This document shows, piece after piece, positions 49,287 to 59,218 of a stretch of DNA of 64,000 nucleotides (within the stretch, counting starts at the first letter, position 1; every line of letters starts with the position of its first letter). This DNA is from Lelliottia amnigena. GTDB lineage: Bacteria; Pseudomonadota; Gammaproteobacteria; Enterobacterales; Enterobacteriaceae. The DNA is taken from positions 930,001 through 994,000 of the forward strand of contig LR134135.1 of NCBI GenBank assembly GCA_900635465.1. Reading direction: 5' to 3'. Made by a program: the position numbers and the translations under genes. Below the pieces are notes generated by a model, which saw only the letters and a program-made list of their open reading frames with translations, did no database searches and was not told the origin of the DNA.

Positions 49287-50849
49287 TTATTCGTCAGGGT
49301 CGAGATTGTTCTCTGCCCATAAGATGAACTCCACTTTTGGCAACGCTTTACTGTATAACCAGCCCTGCCCGTACTGCACGCCGTGGCGACGCAGCCACTC
49401 TAATTGCCCTTCGGTTTCGATACCTTCAGCAACCATTGCCATGTTGAGCGATTTTGCCATTTCAATAATGTGCGGCGTGACGTTTTTGTACTCCAGCGCA
49501 TCCACGAATGATTTATCAATTTTCAACGTATCGACATCCAGATCCTGGAGATAGCTGAGGCTGGAGTAGCCGGTACCAAAATCGTCGATATAGATGGGGT
49601 GGCCTGAACGACGCAAACTGGCGATAAGCGGCGCACTCACCGCGGGATCGGCAAACTCCCGTTCGGTCAATTCCAGCGCAATTTGCTGCGGCGGAATCTG
49701 CCAGTGCTTAAGCAGACGACTCAACACCTGCGGCAGTTCATCGCAAAATAGATCGGCGGCGGAAAGGTTAATGGAAATATGTTGATGAGGGTGATGGCGC
49801 AGCCATTCGCCCATATCCTCAAAGACCTTCTCAATCACCAGCCTGGTTAATTTAGACGTCAGCCCCGTTTGCTCAGCCAGCGGAATAAAAATGTTTGGCG
49901 AAAGCAGGCTGCCGTCCTGCTGAGGCCAGCGAGTGAGTGCCTCGGCGCCGGTTATCTTGCCACTATCAAGCGCCACGATGGGCTGATAATGCATAACAAA
50001 TTCACGGGCGTGGATCGCATCCAGCAGACGATTACGCGGGGATTGCAGGCGGCGTAAAAGCCGCATCACAAAGGCCGCGGCCACAAGACTGACCAGAGCA
50101 CCAAACGGGAACCAGAACAGCAGCTGTTGATGCCAGCTCGCCTTGAGCGGCTCAAGAGAGGCCCAGGCGACGACCGCAAAGCGCAAATCTGGGACGGATT
50201 TGACGACGTACATCGATCCCTTGTACTGCAGCGGCGCAAAATTCTGTTTCTGTAATTGCTGCCAGATGTGCGGTGGGAGAGGGCTGCTGCTGGAAAAAAC
50301 AATATTGCTGTCATAGCCGACCAGCGCGGCTTCGATCGGCCAGGCGCCAAAAGGAATGACATCAATCAGCGATTCCGGATCTAACAGGACCAGATAGTTT
50401 CCGAGGCCCAGCACGGTCATATAGCGCCGAATACCGAGATCGTTTTGCTGCGTCAGCCACGCATCATAGCCATCGTGCGTCGTGCGCATAGGAAGCGGAA
50501 ACGCCTTCGCTTTGCTAACCTGCTCGAGCGATGAACACACGGGCTTGCGGTTATCAACGTACATCACTTCCTGAACGTAGCGGAAGGAGAAAGAGATCCG
50601 GCGCATCTCCAGTAAATGCTGATAGCTGCACGGCTCACCGTTAAAAGACTGGATTTGCGTTAACGCTGCTTTAGCTTGATCGATAACGATGTTGGTGCGG
50701 ATCAGTACCCGCGAAGAGTAGCGATCCAAATCCTGGACAAATTTGTCTTCTGCCTGGCGATGCGCGAGCCAAACACTCAGGCTGATGGGGATCAGCACGG
50801 AAAAAATCAGAACACCAGTCACCAGGCTGACCAAATGGCGGGTTGTCAT
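49287..50849 (-). CDS. pdeB: Cyclic di-GMP phosphodiesterase PdeB (CSS-EAL)
   Basis: A 520-residue inner-membrane enzyme. Two transmembrane helices (about 7-28 and 230-252) flank a periplasmic CSS-motif sensor domain, with CSS in KPVCSSLEQV. The cytosolic EAL domain (about 265-515) holds GAEALTRW, the catalytic ELTEREF and DDFGTGYSSLSYL. All EAL catalytic residues appear present, so activity is expected. The start MTTRHLV is used, as in E. coli YlaB. Redox control through the CSS cysteine and DsbA/B is known for the class. Confidence 0.93.
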   Translation of the reverse strand: MTTRHLVSLVTGVLIFSVLIPISLSVWLAHRQAEDKFVQDLDRYSSRVLIRTNIVIDQAKAALTQIQSFNGEPCSYQHLLEMRRISFSFRYVQEVMYVDNRKPVCSSLEQVSKAKAFPLPMRTTHDGYDAWLTQQNDLGIRRYMTVLGLGNYLVLLDPESLIDVIPFGAWPIEAALVGYDSNIVFSSSSPLPPHIWQQLQKQNFAPLQYKGSMYVVKSVPDLRFAVVAWASLEPLKASWHQQLLFWFPFGALVSLVAAAFVMRLLRRLQSPRNRLLDAIHAREFVMHYQPIVALDSGKITGAEALTRWPQQDGSLLSPNIFIPLAEQTGLTSKLTRLVIEKVFEDMGEWLRHHPHQHISINLSAADLFCDELPQVLSRLLKHWQIPPQQIALELTEREFADPAVSAPLIASLRRSGHPIYIDDFGTGYSSLSYLQDLDVDTLKIDKSFVDALEYKNVTPHIIEMAKSLNMAMVAEGIETEGQLEWLRRHGVQYGQGWLYSKALPKVEFILWAENNLDPDE

Positions 50850-50943
50850 GCAGCGGTATCCTTTCTGCAGTGCTGAATTAAATCGCCCCAAAATGATAAT
50901 CTTATAACATGCTGCAGTGATTGATTTGATTCAGGGAAAAGTA

Positions 50944-51664
50944 ATGAAGAAAAAAGAATTCGTGACACAAGATCTCCTGAGCAAAATTTATCAGGACACC
51001 ACGCCGGGTCCGCGCAAACTGTCGCCGGAACGACAGCTCGCCGAGGAATATGGTGTGTCACGTTTTACTATTCGACAGGCGCTTGAAAAGCTGGTCAGCA
51101 TTGGCGTGGTGCGGATTGTGCAAGGTTCGGGGATCTGGATCAACGAACACGCGCGCAATAATCCCCTGGTGTATAACTCGATCACGGAAAAGCGCTTCGA
51201 TCAGATTCGTTACCGAATGATCAGTCTGCATAAGACGCGCCCGGATCGCGCCGCGCAGCAGATTTTCGGTATTGATGAGGAGAGTTTTATCTGGCACTTC
51301 TGCCGCTTGCGTTACGTCGATGACATGCCCGTACAGCTCGAAATATCGAGTATGCCTGCCGCGGATTTCCCGGATCTGAATCAGCAGGCCATTGAGCGCT
51401 CAATCCAGCAGTATGTTCTGAGCAAAGGATTGACCATTTCTCATATGTTGACCACCTATCGCGCGGTGGAGCGTAGGCCGTGAACAGGCGGTGATTCTGG
51501 GCTGCAAAAAAGGCAGCCCGGCAATGCATATCAATAACCGCGGTATTCTGGATGGCGGGCGCGTGTTTGAGGTGAGCGATATTATTGATATCAACTACAC
51601 CTGTACTTACGTCATTCCGTACAACCGCGACAATCTGGCCTGGCGCCAAAATCAGGGCGTGTGA
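50944..51664 (+). pseudogene. GntR/HutC-family regulator, frameshifted
   Basis: An N-terminal winged helix (LSPERQLAEEYGVSRFTIRQALEKL, about 20-45) is followed by a UTRA ligand-binding domain. The frame is lost at 51478-51479, where one extra C turns AGGCGTGAACAG into a stop. Removing it continues EQAVILGCKKGSPAMHINN to the stop at 51664, giving 239 residues. The 3' end overlaps the convergent enolase-superfamily gene by 13 bases. It probably controls that gene and the nearby PTS permease; the ligand may be a sugar acid or phosphosugar. Confidence 0.8.
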
Positions 51665-52851
51665 AGGGTACCGTCGGGCAGACGGCTCTGTGTCCACTCG
51701 TGCGGTCGATAAACAACCGGGTGCGCCAGCGCCAACGCGTCGTTGAAGCCCACGCCGATGCCGGGCTGTACGGGAGGATAGACAAATCCGTCTTTTACCT
51801 CTGGCGCGCCGGGGAACACGTCGTTTGTCGTGGCAGAGCGAGGAATAAATTCCTGAATCGCCGCATTGTGCAGATGAATATTCAGGTGAGTGTTCACCGC
51901 GACGCCGATCGGCGTCATATCGCCCGGGCCATGCCAGGCAAGGCGTACGCCAAAAGCCTGACATAAATGCGCCAGCTTGAGCGCCGGAGTGATCCCGCCG
52001 ATTTGCGAGACGTGGCAGCGTATAAAATCGATACGACGATTCACAATCAGATCGTGCCATTCAGCAGGGTTATTAAATAACTCTCCCAGCGCCAGCGGAA
52101 CGCAGCTTTGCTGACGCACCTGTTCCAGCCATGCGCTTTGCTGTGGCGGCAAAATATCTTCAATAAAGTAGGGCTGGAACGGTTCGAGCTGTTTTGCCAA
52201 TTGCACGGCCTGCTGTGGGAACAGCCGCTCGTGGACATCATGCAAAATATGCAGCTTCCAGCCATATTTTTCGCGCAGGGCGCGGAACATCTCGACGGTA
52301 TTGCTCATGTACTCTTGCTGATCGAACCATGCGCCCGGGGTAGGGTTGTCCGGGGAGTGGAGTTCAGATGGCGTACCGCCGTAAAAGCCGAGCTGACAGC
52401 GGATATGGCGATAGCCCTGCGCAATGAGCGTATCCACGGAGGCAAATAACGCTTCCAGCGTTTCGCCGCTGGCGTGGCTGTAGGCCGGGATCGCGTCGCG
52501 GGATTTACCGCCAAACAGCTGATACAGCGGCATACCAGCCAGCTGACCTTTGATATCCCACAGGGCCATGTCGACGCCTGAAATGGCATTGTTCATCAAC
52601 GGGCCGTTACGCCAGTAGGCGTTGACGTTCATCATCTGCCACAGGTCTTCAATATTGTTCGCATCACGTCCAATCAGCAGGGGTCGCAGGTATTCATCCA
52701 CCAGCGTTTTAACGGCCAGTGGGCGCTGCTGAAAGGTCGCACATCCATGGCCCGTGATGCCTTGTTCGGTGGTCACACGGACGGTAACCAGATTATGTCG
52801 ATCCGGGCGGGTAATAAAACATTCAATATCTTTGATGATCACAGGCGTCAC
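51652..52851 (-). CDS. Mandelate racemase/enolase-superfamily sugar-acid dehydratase (RspA/ManD-like)
   Basis: A 399-residue enolase-superfamily enzyme of the D-mannonate dehydratase/RspA group. The capping domain is N-terminal ([21 protein letters not shown]). Barrel metal ligands are recognised at [18 protein letters not shown] and [11 protein letters not shown], with the catalytic histidine of [12 protein letters not shown]. Many close homologues dehydrate D-mannonate or D-gluconate weakly, so the true substrate is uncertain. It is divergent from the PTS EIIBC gene, with which it probably forms one catabolic unit. Confidence 0.82.
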   Translation of the reverse strand: MTPVIIKDIECFITRPDRHNLVTVRVTTEQGITGHGCATFQQRPLAVKTLVDEYLRPLLIGRDANNIEDLWQMMNVNAYWRNGPLMNNAISGVDMALWDIKGQLAGMPLYQLFGGKSRDAIPAYSHASGETLEALFASVDTLIAQGYRHIRCQLGFYGGTPSELHSPDNPTPGAWFDQQEYMSNTVEMFRALREKYGWKLHILHDVHERLFPQQAVQLAKQLEPFQPYFIEDILPPQQSAWLEQVRQQSCVPLALGELFNNPAEWHDLIVNRRIDFIRCHVSQIGGITPALKLAHLCQAFGVRLAWHGPGDMTPIGVAVNTHLNIHLHNAAIQEFIPRSATTNDVFPGAPEVKDGFVYPPVQPGIGVGFNDALALAHPVVYRPHEWTQSRLPDGTLHTP

Positions 52852-53028
52852 GAAAATAACTCCTTTGCTGCACTGTGGGAATACGTTATGGGGAATATCA
52901 TCACCCTAAAATCGTGAGTGGGTAAACCGTTTTTTTGACTATTTATTTTGGTCAGTTATTTATCGCAAATGTAATTTAAAACCATACCAATTTGAGCCGT
53001 TTTACGTTTTTGTGGCTTTCTGCTGGCT

Positions 53029-53086
53029 AATTGTGAGCGAAGTCTACTTTTATTGGTTTGTTTTGTTGCCATGCTTTAATTATTCT
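53029..53086 (+). promoter_or_regulatory. CRP-like site and promoter candidate for the PTS gene
   Basis: AATTGTGAGCGAAGTCTACTTT (53030-53051) has the CRP half TGTGA and a degenerate right half. TTGTTT (53058) and TATTCT (53081) at 17 bases could be the core promoter. No clear GntR operator is distinguished in the 279-base divergent region. Confidence 0.35.
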
Positions 53087-53130
53087 TCATGGCGACATTA
53101 AAACGACAACAACATCGGGCAGGAGTCTTT

Positions 53131-54510
53131 ATGGGGACGCACGAAGCGATCAATAATATTATTCGTCTGGTCGGCGGCCAGGGGAATATTAATAAAGTCT
53201 GGCACTGCATGACGCGGCTGCGCTTTGATCTCATTGACGATAATAAAGTCGATCAAAATGAGATAAAAAAATTGCCCGGTGTGCTGGGCGCGCAGCTGCA
53301 AAGCGATCAGTTTCAGGTCATTATTGGCCCGAAAGTGAACAGCTGGTATGAACAGATGCTTACCGTATTGGGCAATAACGATACGGCGGCACCGGCAGCA
53401 ACCAAAGGGCGTAAGAGCCTGATATCGCTGTTTATGGATACCGTGTCGGGCGTGTTTGGTCCTATTGTCCCGGCCATCGCAGGCGCGGGGATGATCAAAG
53501 GGCTGCTGGCAGGTTTGATCGCCCTAAAAGTGGTTTCCGCCAAAAGTGATACCGTGATGGTGATCGATCTGATTGCCAGCGGCGTGTTTTATTTCCTGCC
53601 GTTTTTCCTGGCGGTATCGGCGGCGAAAATCTTCAAAACCAACGAGTATCTGGCGGCGGCCGTCGCGGCTTGCCTGATGTATCCGTCGCTGATTGACGCG
53701 GCCAAAGCGCTGGCGACGCATCAGGAAGGGGCGGTCAGCGCGTTCTGGCTACTGAATGCGATTCCCGTTTCGGTGTTCAACTACTCCTCCAGCGTGATCC
53801 CGGTGATTTTCTCGATTCTGGCCTTGAGCTATATCCACCGCTGGGTCGATAGCATCATGCCGGACGTACTGAAGACCGTATTCACGCCCACGCTAACGCT
53901 GTTTATTGGCGCTCTGGCCGCGCTGGTGGTGATTGGCCCGATTGGCATCTGGCTAGGAAAAGGGCTGGCGTTGTTTATTGAAGGGCTGTTTAGCGTGTCG
54001 GCAAGTTTTGCCGGTTTGATTGTGGGCGCGATTCGCCCGGTAGCGATCCTCACCGGTATGCACCATGCGATGACGCCGATCGCGCTGCAAAACTTTAGCG
54101 ATCGCGGGTACGACATGCTGATGCCAATGATGTTTATGGCCAATATGGCGATTGCGGGTTCTACGTTCGCCATCTGGCGCTTGAGCAGAGACCGCCAGGA
54201 GAGAACCGTTACCCTTTCAGCCGCGATTTCCGCACTCCTCGGCATTACCGAACCGGCGCTGTTTGGTGTTCTGACGCGCTACAAAAAAGCGTTTATTGCG
54301 GCCACCGTTGCCAGTTCACTGGCCTCCGCGTTTATCGCGTTCTTCGGCGTGCGTCTTTACGGCTACATTCTGTCGAGCATCTTCAGTTTGCCTGCTTATA
54401 TCGGCCCCTATTTTATCTTTGCACTTGCGGGCGTGGTGATGGCGTTGGTGCTGTCGTTTTTCCTGACCACGTTGCTGGTGGGCAAAGAGCAGGCTTCGCA
54501 AGACGTTTAG
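53131..54510 (+). CDS. PTS EIIBC component, glucose/beta-glucoside superfamily
   Basis: A 459-residue PTS permease. The EIIB domain is at residues 1-80, with the phosphorylated cysteine in WHCMTRLRFDL (about Cys25). The membrane EIIC domain (about 105-450) has ten hydrophobic segments and the substrate motif GITEPALFGV. No EIIA domain is fused, so EIIA-Glc (Crr) probably donates phosphate. The ATG at 53131 follows AGGAGTC. The gene neighbourhood suggests uptake of a glycoside or sugar that is later converted to a sugar acid; this is inference. Confidence 0.88.
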   Translation: MGTHEAINNIIRLVGGQGNINKVWHCMTRLRFDLIDDNKVDQNEIKKLPGVLGAQLQSDQFQVIIGPKVNSWYEQMLTVLGNNDTAAPAATKGRKSLISLFMDTVSGVFGPIVPAIAGAGMIKGLLAGLIALKVVSAKSDTVMVIDLIASGVFYFLPFFLAVSAAKIFKTNEYLAAAVAACLMYPSLIDAAKALATHQEGAVSAFWLLNAIPVSVFNYSSSVIPVIFSILALSYIHRWVDSIMPDVLKTVFTPTLTLFIGALAALVVIGPIGIWLGKGLALFIEGLFSVSASFAGLIVGAIRPVAILTGMHHAMTPIALQNFSDRGYDMLMPMMFMANMAIAGSTFAIWRLSRDRQERTVTLSAAISALLGITEPALFGVLTRYKKAFIAATVASSLASAFIAFFGVRLYGYILSSIFSLPAYIGPYFIFALAGVVMALVLSFFLTTLLVGKEQASQDV

Positions 54511-54517
54511 CGTGGTT

Positions 54518-54548
54518 CCCTCGCCCAATCGGGCGGGGGTTGTTTTTA
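54518..54548 (+). terminator. Terminator of the PTS gene
   Basis: CCCTCGCCC / GGGCGGGG stem with AATC loop, then TTGTTTTTATC. Confidence 0.78.
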
Positions 54549-54566
54549 TCCTGTGACTCGGATAGA

Positions 54567-54590
54567 CTTTTGTTATGTTATAACAAAACA
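54567..54590 (+). promoter_or_regulatory. Zur-box-like operator of rpmE2-rpmJ2
   Basis: TTTTGTTATGTTATAACAAAAC is an AT-rich near-palindrome (TGTTATgTTATAACA) matching the enterobacterial Zur motif. It lies just upstream of the zinc-free L31 gene, a known Zur target in E. coli (ykgM). Confidence 0.75.
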
Positions 54591-54603
54591 TATCGAGCAT
54601 AAG

Positions 54604-54864
54604 ATGAAACCTGATATCCATCCGCACTACCGTACCGTCGTTTTTCACGACACCAGCGTTGACGAATTTTTTAAAGTGGGATCGACGATTAAAACCGATC
54701 GCGAAATCGAACTCGACGGCCAGACGTATCCGTACATCACTCTCGATGTCTCGTCAAAATCGCACCCGTACTATACCGGGAAGCAGAAAACCTTCTCGAC
54801 AGAGGGCAGCGCGGCACGTTTCCGCCAGCGCTTTAGCGGCTTTATCAATGCGAAGCGAGGCTAA
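54604..54864 (+). CDS. ykgM: 50S ribosomal protein L31 type B (zinc-independent)
   Basis: An 86-residue L31B paralogue. It lacks the CxxC zinc-binding cysteines of ordinary L31, so it can replace L31 and free zinc when Zur is derepressed. The signature segments [16 protein letters not shown] and YTGKQKTF are intact. The ATG at 54604 is chosen because the longer frame runs back through the Zur box. It is first of a two-gene unit with ykgO, a two-base gap apart. Confidence 0.94.
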   Translation: MKPDIHPHYRTVVFHDTSVDEFFKVGSTIKTDREIELDGQTYPYITLDVSSKSHPYYTGKQKTFSTEGSAARFRQRFSGFINAKRG

Positions 54865-54866
54865 CC

Positions 54867-55007
54867 ATGCAGGTACTAAACTCGCTACGCAGTGCAAAAC
54901 AGCGTCATCCGGATTGCCAGATTGTGAAACGCAAAGGACGCCTGTACGTGATTTGCAAATCTAACCCGCGCTTTAAAGCGGTGCAGGGAAGAAAGAAAAG
55001 ACGTTAA
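54867..55007 (+). CDS. ykgO: 50S ribosomal protein L36 type B
   Basis: A 46-residue L36B paralogue ([20 protein letters not shown], then [20 protein letters not shown], ending GRKKRR). It keeps only scattered cysteines rather than the CxxC...CxxH zinc set of standard L36. It starts two bases after the ykgM stop and shares the Zur-controlled transcript. Its stop overlaps the 3' end of the convergent acetyltransferase gene by four bases. Confidence 0.92.
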   Translation: MQVLNSLRSAKQRHPDCQIVKRKGRLYVICKSNPRFKAVQGRKKRR

Positions 55008-55714
55008 CGCCGTGATTCGCGCCAATTTTCCAGGGATCTTATCTGCTTGCCGTCGGCGGTGAAATTGTCGGCGGCGAGCCAGCTCTGGAATGCGCTTTCC
55101 AGTCCTGGCCATTCGCTATCAATGATCGAAAACCAGTCGGTGTCGCGATTATGCCCCTTGATCACCAGCGCCTGACGAAAACGCCCTTCATACTGAAACC
55201 CCAGACGTTGCGCCGCGCGGCGTGAAGGCGCATTCAGGCTGTTGCATTTCCATTCGTAGCGACGATATCCCAGCGTAGTAAATACATACTGCATCAGTAA
55301 ATACTGTGCTTCGGTGGACATCACGGTGCCGCTGAGGCGCGGTGAAAAATGGACATGCCCAACTTCGATCACGCCGTTTTTCGCATCGATACGCATCAAG
55401 GCTAGTGTGCCGACAGGTGATTTGGTCTGGTTGTCGATCACCGTGAAGTGAATCGGATCGGACAGTTCACAAACGCTCTCTACCCACGCTGTAAATTCGT
55501 CGGCAGTTGCATCCGGTTCGCGCAAAAGCCACGTCCAGCTGCGGGTGTCTTCAGCCTGCTGATAGGCGGTAAAAAGGGCTTCAGCATGTTCCGGGCGTAA
55601 CGGCGTGAGCGTGCAATAATGCCCTTTTAGCGCCACACGATCCGGATGTGGACGAGGCTGCCAGTCGTTCATCGGCTCGCCCACTGGCTGACCAAACTGA
55701 TTGAATTGATTCAT
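55004..55714 (-). CDS. GNAT family acetyltransferase (RimJ/RimL-like)
   Basis: A 236-residue acetyltransferase with an N-terminal extension ([20 protein letters not shown]) and a RimL-like core: [15 protein letters not shown], then [20 protein letters not shown] in the acetyl-CoA-binding region, then [20 protein letters not shown] near the end. The substrate (protein N terminus, metabolite or drug) is unknown. It is divergent from a MocR regulator with shared palindromic operators, suggesting control by it. Confidence 0.85.
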   Translation of the reverse strand: MNQFNQFGQPVGEPMNDWQPRPHPDRVALKGHYCTLTPLRPEHAEALFTAYQQAEDTRSWTWLLREPDATADEFTAWVESVCELSDPIHFTVIDNQTKSPVGTLALMRIDAKNGVIEVGHVHFSPRLSGTVMSTEAQYLLMQYVFTTLGYRRYEWKCNSLNAPSRRAAQRLGFQYEGRFRQALVIKGHNRDTDWFSIIDSEWPGLESAFQSWLAADNFTADGKQIRSLENWRESRR

Positions 55715-55755
55715 GTTGATTCCCTTTGTCTGATGTGAATTCCAGATTAGGAAAT

Positions 55756-55797
55756 TTGTGGCCCCACAAGAAGATCCACATGGTTATAATCATGTGG
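55756..55797. promoter_or_regulatory. Shared operator/promoter with two inverted repeats
   Basis: TTGTGGCCCCACAA (55756-55769) and CCACATG-N8-CATGTGG (55776-55797) contain four copies of a CCACA/TGTGG half-site. The second palindrome encloses a TATAAT hexamer (55785-55790), a likely -10 for the MocR gene. This suggests autoregulation and control of the divergent acetyltransferase. Confidence 0.65.
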
Positions 55798-55813
55798 TAC
55801 CACGGAGGCGGCA

Positions 55814-57274
55814 ATGAATATTTCAGGTGACGATTTTTACGCATTAATCAATGATGTGCTGCAACGTCGCGGTGCAGACACGCTTCAGCGATCGTTGTAT
55901 CGCGGCTTGCGGGAAGCCATATTAAACGGCAGGCTGCTGGCGGAGAGCCGTTTACCGGGATCCCGCATCATCGCTGAACAGGCGGGGATTTCGCGTAACA
56001 CGGTGAATGCCGCGCTGGAGCAGCTCACTCTTGAAGGCTTTTTACACCGTAATCGGCAAGGAACTCGTGTTGCTCAGGTCGGGCATCGTGATAACGTACA
56101 GTCCGCTCAGATTCTTGATATCACGCTTGCGCAGCGCGTGGCACGGCTCCCCGCGCCGACATCTCGCGCCATGCCCGTCCCAGCATTCACACCCGGCACG
56201 CCCGCGATCCACTATTTTCCCTTACCGCTGTGGCGACGTTTGTACGATCGCGTTTTACGAGAAGAAGGCAGCGCGTTGTTAGGGTATGGCGATCCGGCGG
56301 GCGAAGTGTCGCTGCGTAGCGCGATTGCCCGTCATCTGGCGCTTTCGCGTGGGATTGATTGCGACGCCAGCCAGATTGTGATTACCGAAGGCGCACTTGA
56401 AGGGGTGAACCTGTGCACTCAACTTCTCAGCGAGACGGGGGATATTGCCTGGATAGAAGATCCGGGTTACGCCGGTGCCAAAAGCGCGTTTGCGAAATCG
56501 GGCCTGACGATGGTCGGCATGCCTGTTGACGAAGAAGGCATGCGGCTTGAAACAAAAGGTGAGTACTCACCCACACTGATATTCACCTCTCCATCCCACC
56601 AGTTTCCGTACGGGAGTGTGCTAAGCATCCATCGACGATTCGCGCTGCTTGAATTTGCGCGTCAGCATAATGCCTGGATTATTGAAGATGATTACGACAG
56701 TGAATTTCGCTATAGCGGGGAACCCGTTCCAGCGATGATGGGCATGCAGAAAAATGCGCCCGTGGTCTATTTAGGGACATTTAGCAAAACACTGTTTCCC
56801 TCGCTGCGCACCGGTTTTATGGTGATGCCAAAGGCATTAGCGAACGCCGCGCAGCCCGCGCTTGGCTCGTTGCTACGCGGCGGACATCGCGCGGAGCAGC
56901 GCACGCTGGCGTTGTTTATCGAAGAGGGACATTACGCCCGACATCTTGCTGCGATGCGGCGTTTGTACCGCAAGCGGTATAAACAGCTACGCGATGCGCT
57001 TCACGCTGAACTCCACGTTCCACATCGGGTTTTAGCCGGGGAAGGGGGCATGCATTTGACCGTCGCGATTGACGGTATTGATGATAAAGCCGTAGCACGT
57101 CAGGCAAGTCAATATCAGATGGCACCCGCTGCGCTGAGCGGGTATTACCTTGACGAGCAGCAGGGGCAAACCGGTTTGGTTTTGGGGTATGGAAATACCC
57201 CTGCGTCTCAGTTTGCGCCTGGCATCAGGCGCTTGCAGACGTTAATTATGCAGTCTCGGGGCGAGAAAGGGTGA
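55814..57274 (+). CDS. MocR/PdxR-type regulator (GntR HTH plus aminotransferase domain)
   Basis: A 486-residue intact MocR regulator. The winged helix is at about 20-90 ([33 protein letters not shown]). The fold-type I aminotransferase domain spans about 130-480, with the aspartate of [10 protein letters not shown] and the PLP lysine in [15 protein letters not shown]. Sequence and layout are nearer PdxR (vitamin B6) regulators than to the other MocR gene in this window, but no pdx gene is adjacent. The 3' end overlaps convergent ylaC by 29 bases. Confidence 0.87.
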   Translation: MNISGDDFYALINDVLQRRGADTLQRSLYRGLREAILNGRLLAESRLPGSRIIAEQAGISRNTVNAALEQLTLEGFLHRNRQGTRVAQVGHRDNVQSAQILDITLAQRVARLPAPTSRAMPVPAFTPGTPAIHYFPLPLWRRLYDRVLREEGSALLGYGDPAGEVSLRSAIARHLALSRGIDCDASQIVITEGALEGVNLCTQLLSETGDIAWIEDPGYAGAKSAFAKSGLTMVGMPVDEEGMRLETKGEYSPTLIFTSPSHQFPYGSVLSIHRRFALLEFARQHNAWIIEDDYDSEFRYSGEPVPAMMGMQKNAPVVYLGTFSKTLFPSLRTGFMVMPKALANAAQPALGSLLRGGHRAEQRTLALFIEEGHYARHLAAMRRLYRKRYKQLRDALHAELHVPHRVLAGEGGMHLTVAIDGIDDKAVARQASQYQMAPAALSGYYLDEQQGQTGLVLGYGNTPASQFAPGIRRLQTLIMQSRGEKG

Positions 57275-57713
57275 AGACGTCGTAGAAAGAGAGTTCGCCT
57301 TTCGTGGAGATCATTTTCTGCAATTTGGACTTTTGCTCTTCTTCCACATTTGGCGAATGCAAAATGCGGTTGATCAGCTCCGACGGCACATAGCGGGTGT
57401 TGTACCACTCGCCGTTATAGCAAACGCGGAAATCGAGCACGTCGATATCTTCATAGCGATAGCGCGGGTTAACGTCAAAGAAGAAGAAGGCGTTAAAGAC
57501 GACGAATAAAACAATCAGTAACCACACCGAGTCGATGAGCGTTTCTGACAATAGCATAACGATGAGTGTTGCGAGGAGGGCAGCATACATCGCCAAAAAC
57601 AGGCCAGTATGTTTACGGATAAAGCTGATGCTAAAGCGCGGGCGATTATCGCGTTTCTCGCGGGCATTGAGATCGTCGATGGTTTCAGTAAGCAGGCGCT
57701 GTATCTCTGTCAT
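57246..57713 (-). CDS. ylaC: YlaC family inner-membrane protein
   Basis: A 155-residue protein with two transmembrane helices (about 34-56 and 60-80) and a soluble C-terminal part ([19 protein letters not shown] onward). It matches E. coli YlaC in length and place. Function is unknown. It begins the backbone block ylaC-maa-hha-tomB-acrB-acrA, all on the minus strand. Confidence 0.9.
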   Translation of the reverse strand: MTEIQRLLTETIDDLNAREKRDNRPRFSISFIRKHTGLFLAMYAALLATLIVMLLSETLIDSVWLLIVLFVVFNAFFFFDVNPRYRYEDIDVLDFRVCYNGEWYNTRYVPSELINRILHSPNVEEEQKSKLQKMISTKGELSFYDVFTLSRPETA

Positions 57714-57831
57714 TTATAACCTTCATGAATTTTGCAAAATACAGGGGATCTGCCCATTTTAGGGGAGTGGTTTAGCGGAAAAAAGTAACAGTTATGCGGG
57801 GAAAAAGCATAACAGTTACTCATTTTCAGTT

Positions 57832-58383
57832 TTACAGTGTTTTGATGATTTTGGCAGGGTTGCCGCCCACGACCACGTTAGCAGGCACGTCTTTTGTGAC
57901 AACGGCGCCAGAGGCCACCACCACATTATCACCAATGGTAACGCCAGGGTTGATCACCGCTCGTCCACCAATCCAGACATTATGGCCGATGGTGACGGGT
58001 TTACCTAATTCCAGGCCGCTGTTGCGTTCGGTTGCGTCCAGTGGATGCGTGGCGGTGTAAATATGCACGCCAGGCGCCAGCATACAATTGTCACCGATGA
58101 TAATGGGGCACACATCCAGCATCACGCAATCAAAGTTCGCGTAAAACCCTTTGCCGAGATAAATGTTGTAGCCGTAATCGCACCGAAAGGTAGGCTCAAT
58201 ATACGCGCCTTCGCTTTGCCCTAATAAATCGTTTAGCAAAGCCTGACGCTCAGATTTCGCATCAGGTTCAGTGTGATTGTAGCGGTGAATCAGATGGCGC
58301 GCCTGAAGGCGCTCTGCCCGTAGGGTCTCGTCCGAAGGGCGGTAAAGCTCTCCGGCGATCATTTTTTGTTTTTCTTCACTCAT
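57832..58383 (-). CDS. maa: Maltose O-acetyltransferase Maa
   Basis: A 183-residue left-handed beta-helix (hexapeptide repeat) acetyltransferase that moves acetyl from acetyl-CoA to maltose and other sugars. Hexapeptide turns run through [39 protein letters not shown] and [13 protein letters not shown]. The catalytic histidine is that of THP. The start [15 protein letters not shown] matches E. coli; the frame opens four codons earlier. Confidence 0.94.
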   Translation of the reverse strand: MSEEKQKMIAGELYRPSDETLRAERLQARHLIHRYNHTEPDAKSERQALLNDLLGQSEGAYIEPTFRCDYGYNIYLGKGFYANFDCVMLDVCPIIIGDNCMLAPGVHIYTATHPLDATERNSGLELGKPVTIGHNVWIGGRAVINPGVTIGDNVVVASGAVVTKDVPANVVVGGNPAKIIKTL

Positions 58384-58597
58384 GGAATGCCTCACTGGAA
58401 TGATACGCTCGGTATCAGCGTAAATAACCTCATCCAGAAAGGGAACGTTCCCGATAAGTTGATGTGATCAAAGTCACAGCATAAATGCCGACGCGCACGT
58501 TTGAAACGGTGGACCTGCCTTTCACGCAGGGATCGTAAATCGAAAGGTGAATTCAGCGTAAGAAGATAACGGTAGTGCCTCTAAAACAAGCCTGAAA

Positions 58598-58816
58598 TTA
58601 ACGGACAAATTTCCATACAGACACCGGGATTTTGTCATACAGTTTATTCATGGTTAGCTCGGCAAGACGATGATCTGCGGCTGAATAAAATACAGCCAGT
58701 TCATGATCGGGCAGCTCATATTTATTTTTTTCAATAACACGTTCAAGCGTGTCGAGTGACTGACAGCGACGCAAACGCATCAAATAATCTGTCTTAGTTA
58801 ATGGTTTATCAGACAT
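58598..58816 (-). CDS. hha: Hemolysin expression modulator Hha
   Basis: A 72-residue H-NS co-regulator almost identical to E. coli Hha ([36 protein letters not shown]). It binds H-NS oligomers and silences AT-rich horizontally acquired genes. The partner gene tomB lies 27 bases upstream on the same strand. Confidence 0.96.
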   Translation of the reverse strand: MSDKPLTKTDYLMRLRRCQSLDTLERVIEKNKYELPDHELAVFYSAADHRLAELTMNKLYDKIPVSVWKFVR

Positions 58817-58843
58817 AAATTCACCTTAGTATTTGTAATAATT

Positions 58844-59218
58844 TTAACAGGAATGACTTACCGGATTAGCTCTGCTGACGTTGTTGAAACAACGGAATAG
58901 CCGATTTCCTGATTTACGCCATTTTTGCAAGTCTTGCGTGTTAATGCCATAACTACTGAACAACATAAAGGTGTCGTCCAGATATTCATCAATTTGCTCA
59001 ATCAGCTTATTATCTTCATTGTACTTAATTTTATAATTAAGTGCGAAGGTTGCGATATGCTCTATCAGCTCATTAAGCTGTAAGTTGATTGCAGAGGTCG
59101 GATCATTAACCCAGCCATGGTTGCTTTCATCAAGATTGGCGAGGCAGTCATGGTACAAGGATTCGCAGAGAAATTTCAACTGCGCGATATCATGCCTTTT
59201 TGGCGAGTACTCGTCCAT
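58844..59218 (-). CDS. tomB: Hha antidote/modulator TomB
   Basis: A 124-residue protein (YbaJ) that counteracts Hha toxicity, reported as an oxygen-dependent antitoxin. DEYSPKRHDIAQLKFLCESLY is the family N terminus, and cysteines lie near residues 18, 25 and the C terminus (SHSC). The ATG at 59218 follows AAGGGGATGCGCT. The open frame extends 11 codons upstream and is rejected. It forms an operon with hha. Confidence 0.94.
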   Translation of the reverse strand: MDEYSPKRHDIAQLKFLCESLYHDCLANLDESNHGWVNDPTSAINLQLNELIEHIATFALNYKIKYNEDNKLIEQIDEYLDDTFMLFSSYGINTQDLQKWRKSGNRLFRCFNNVSRANPVSHSC

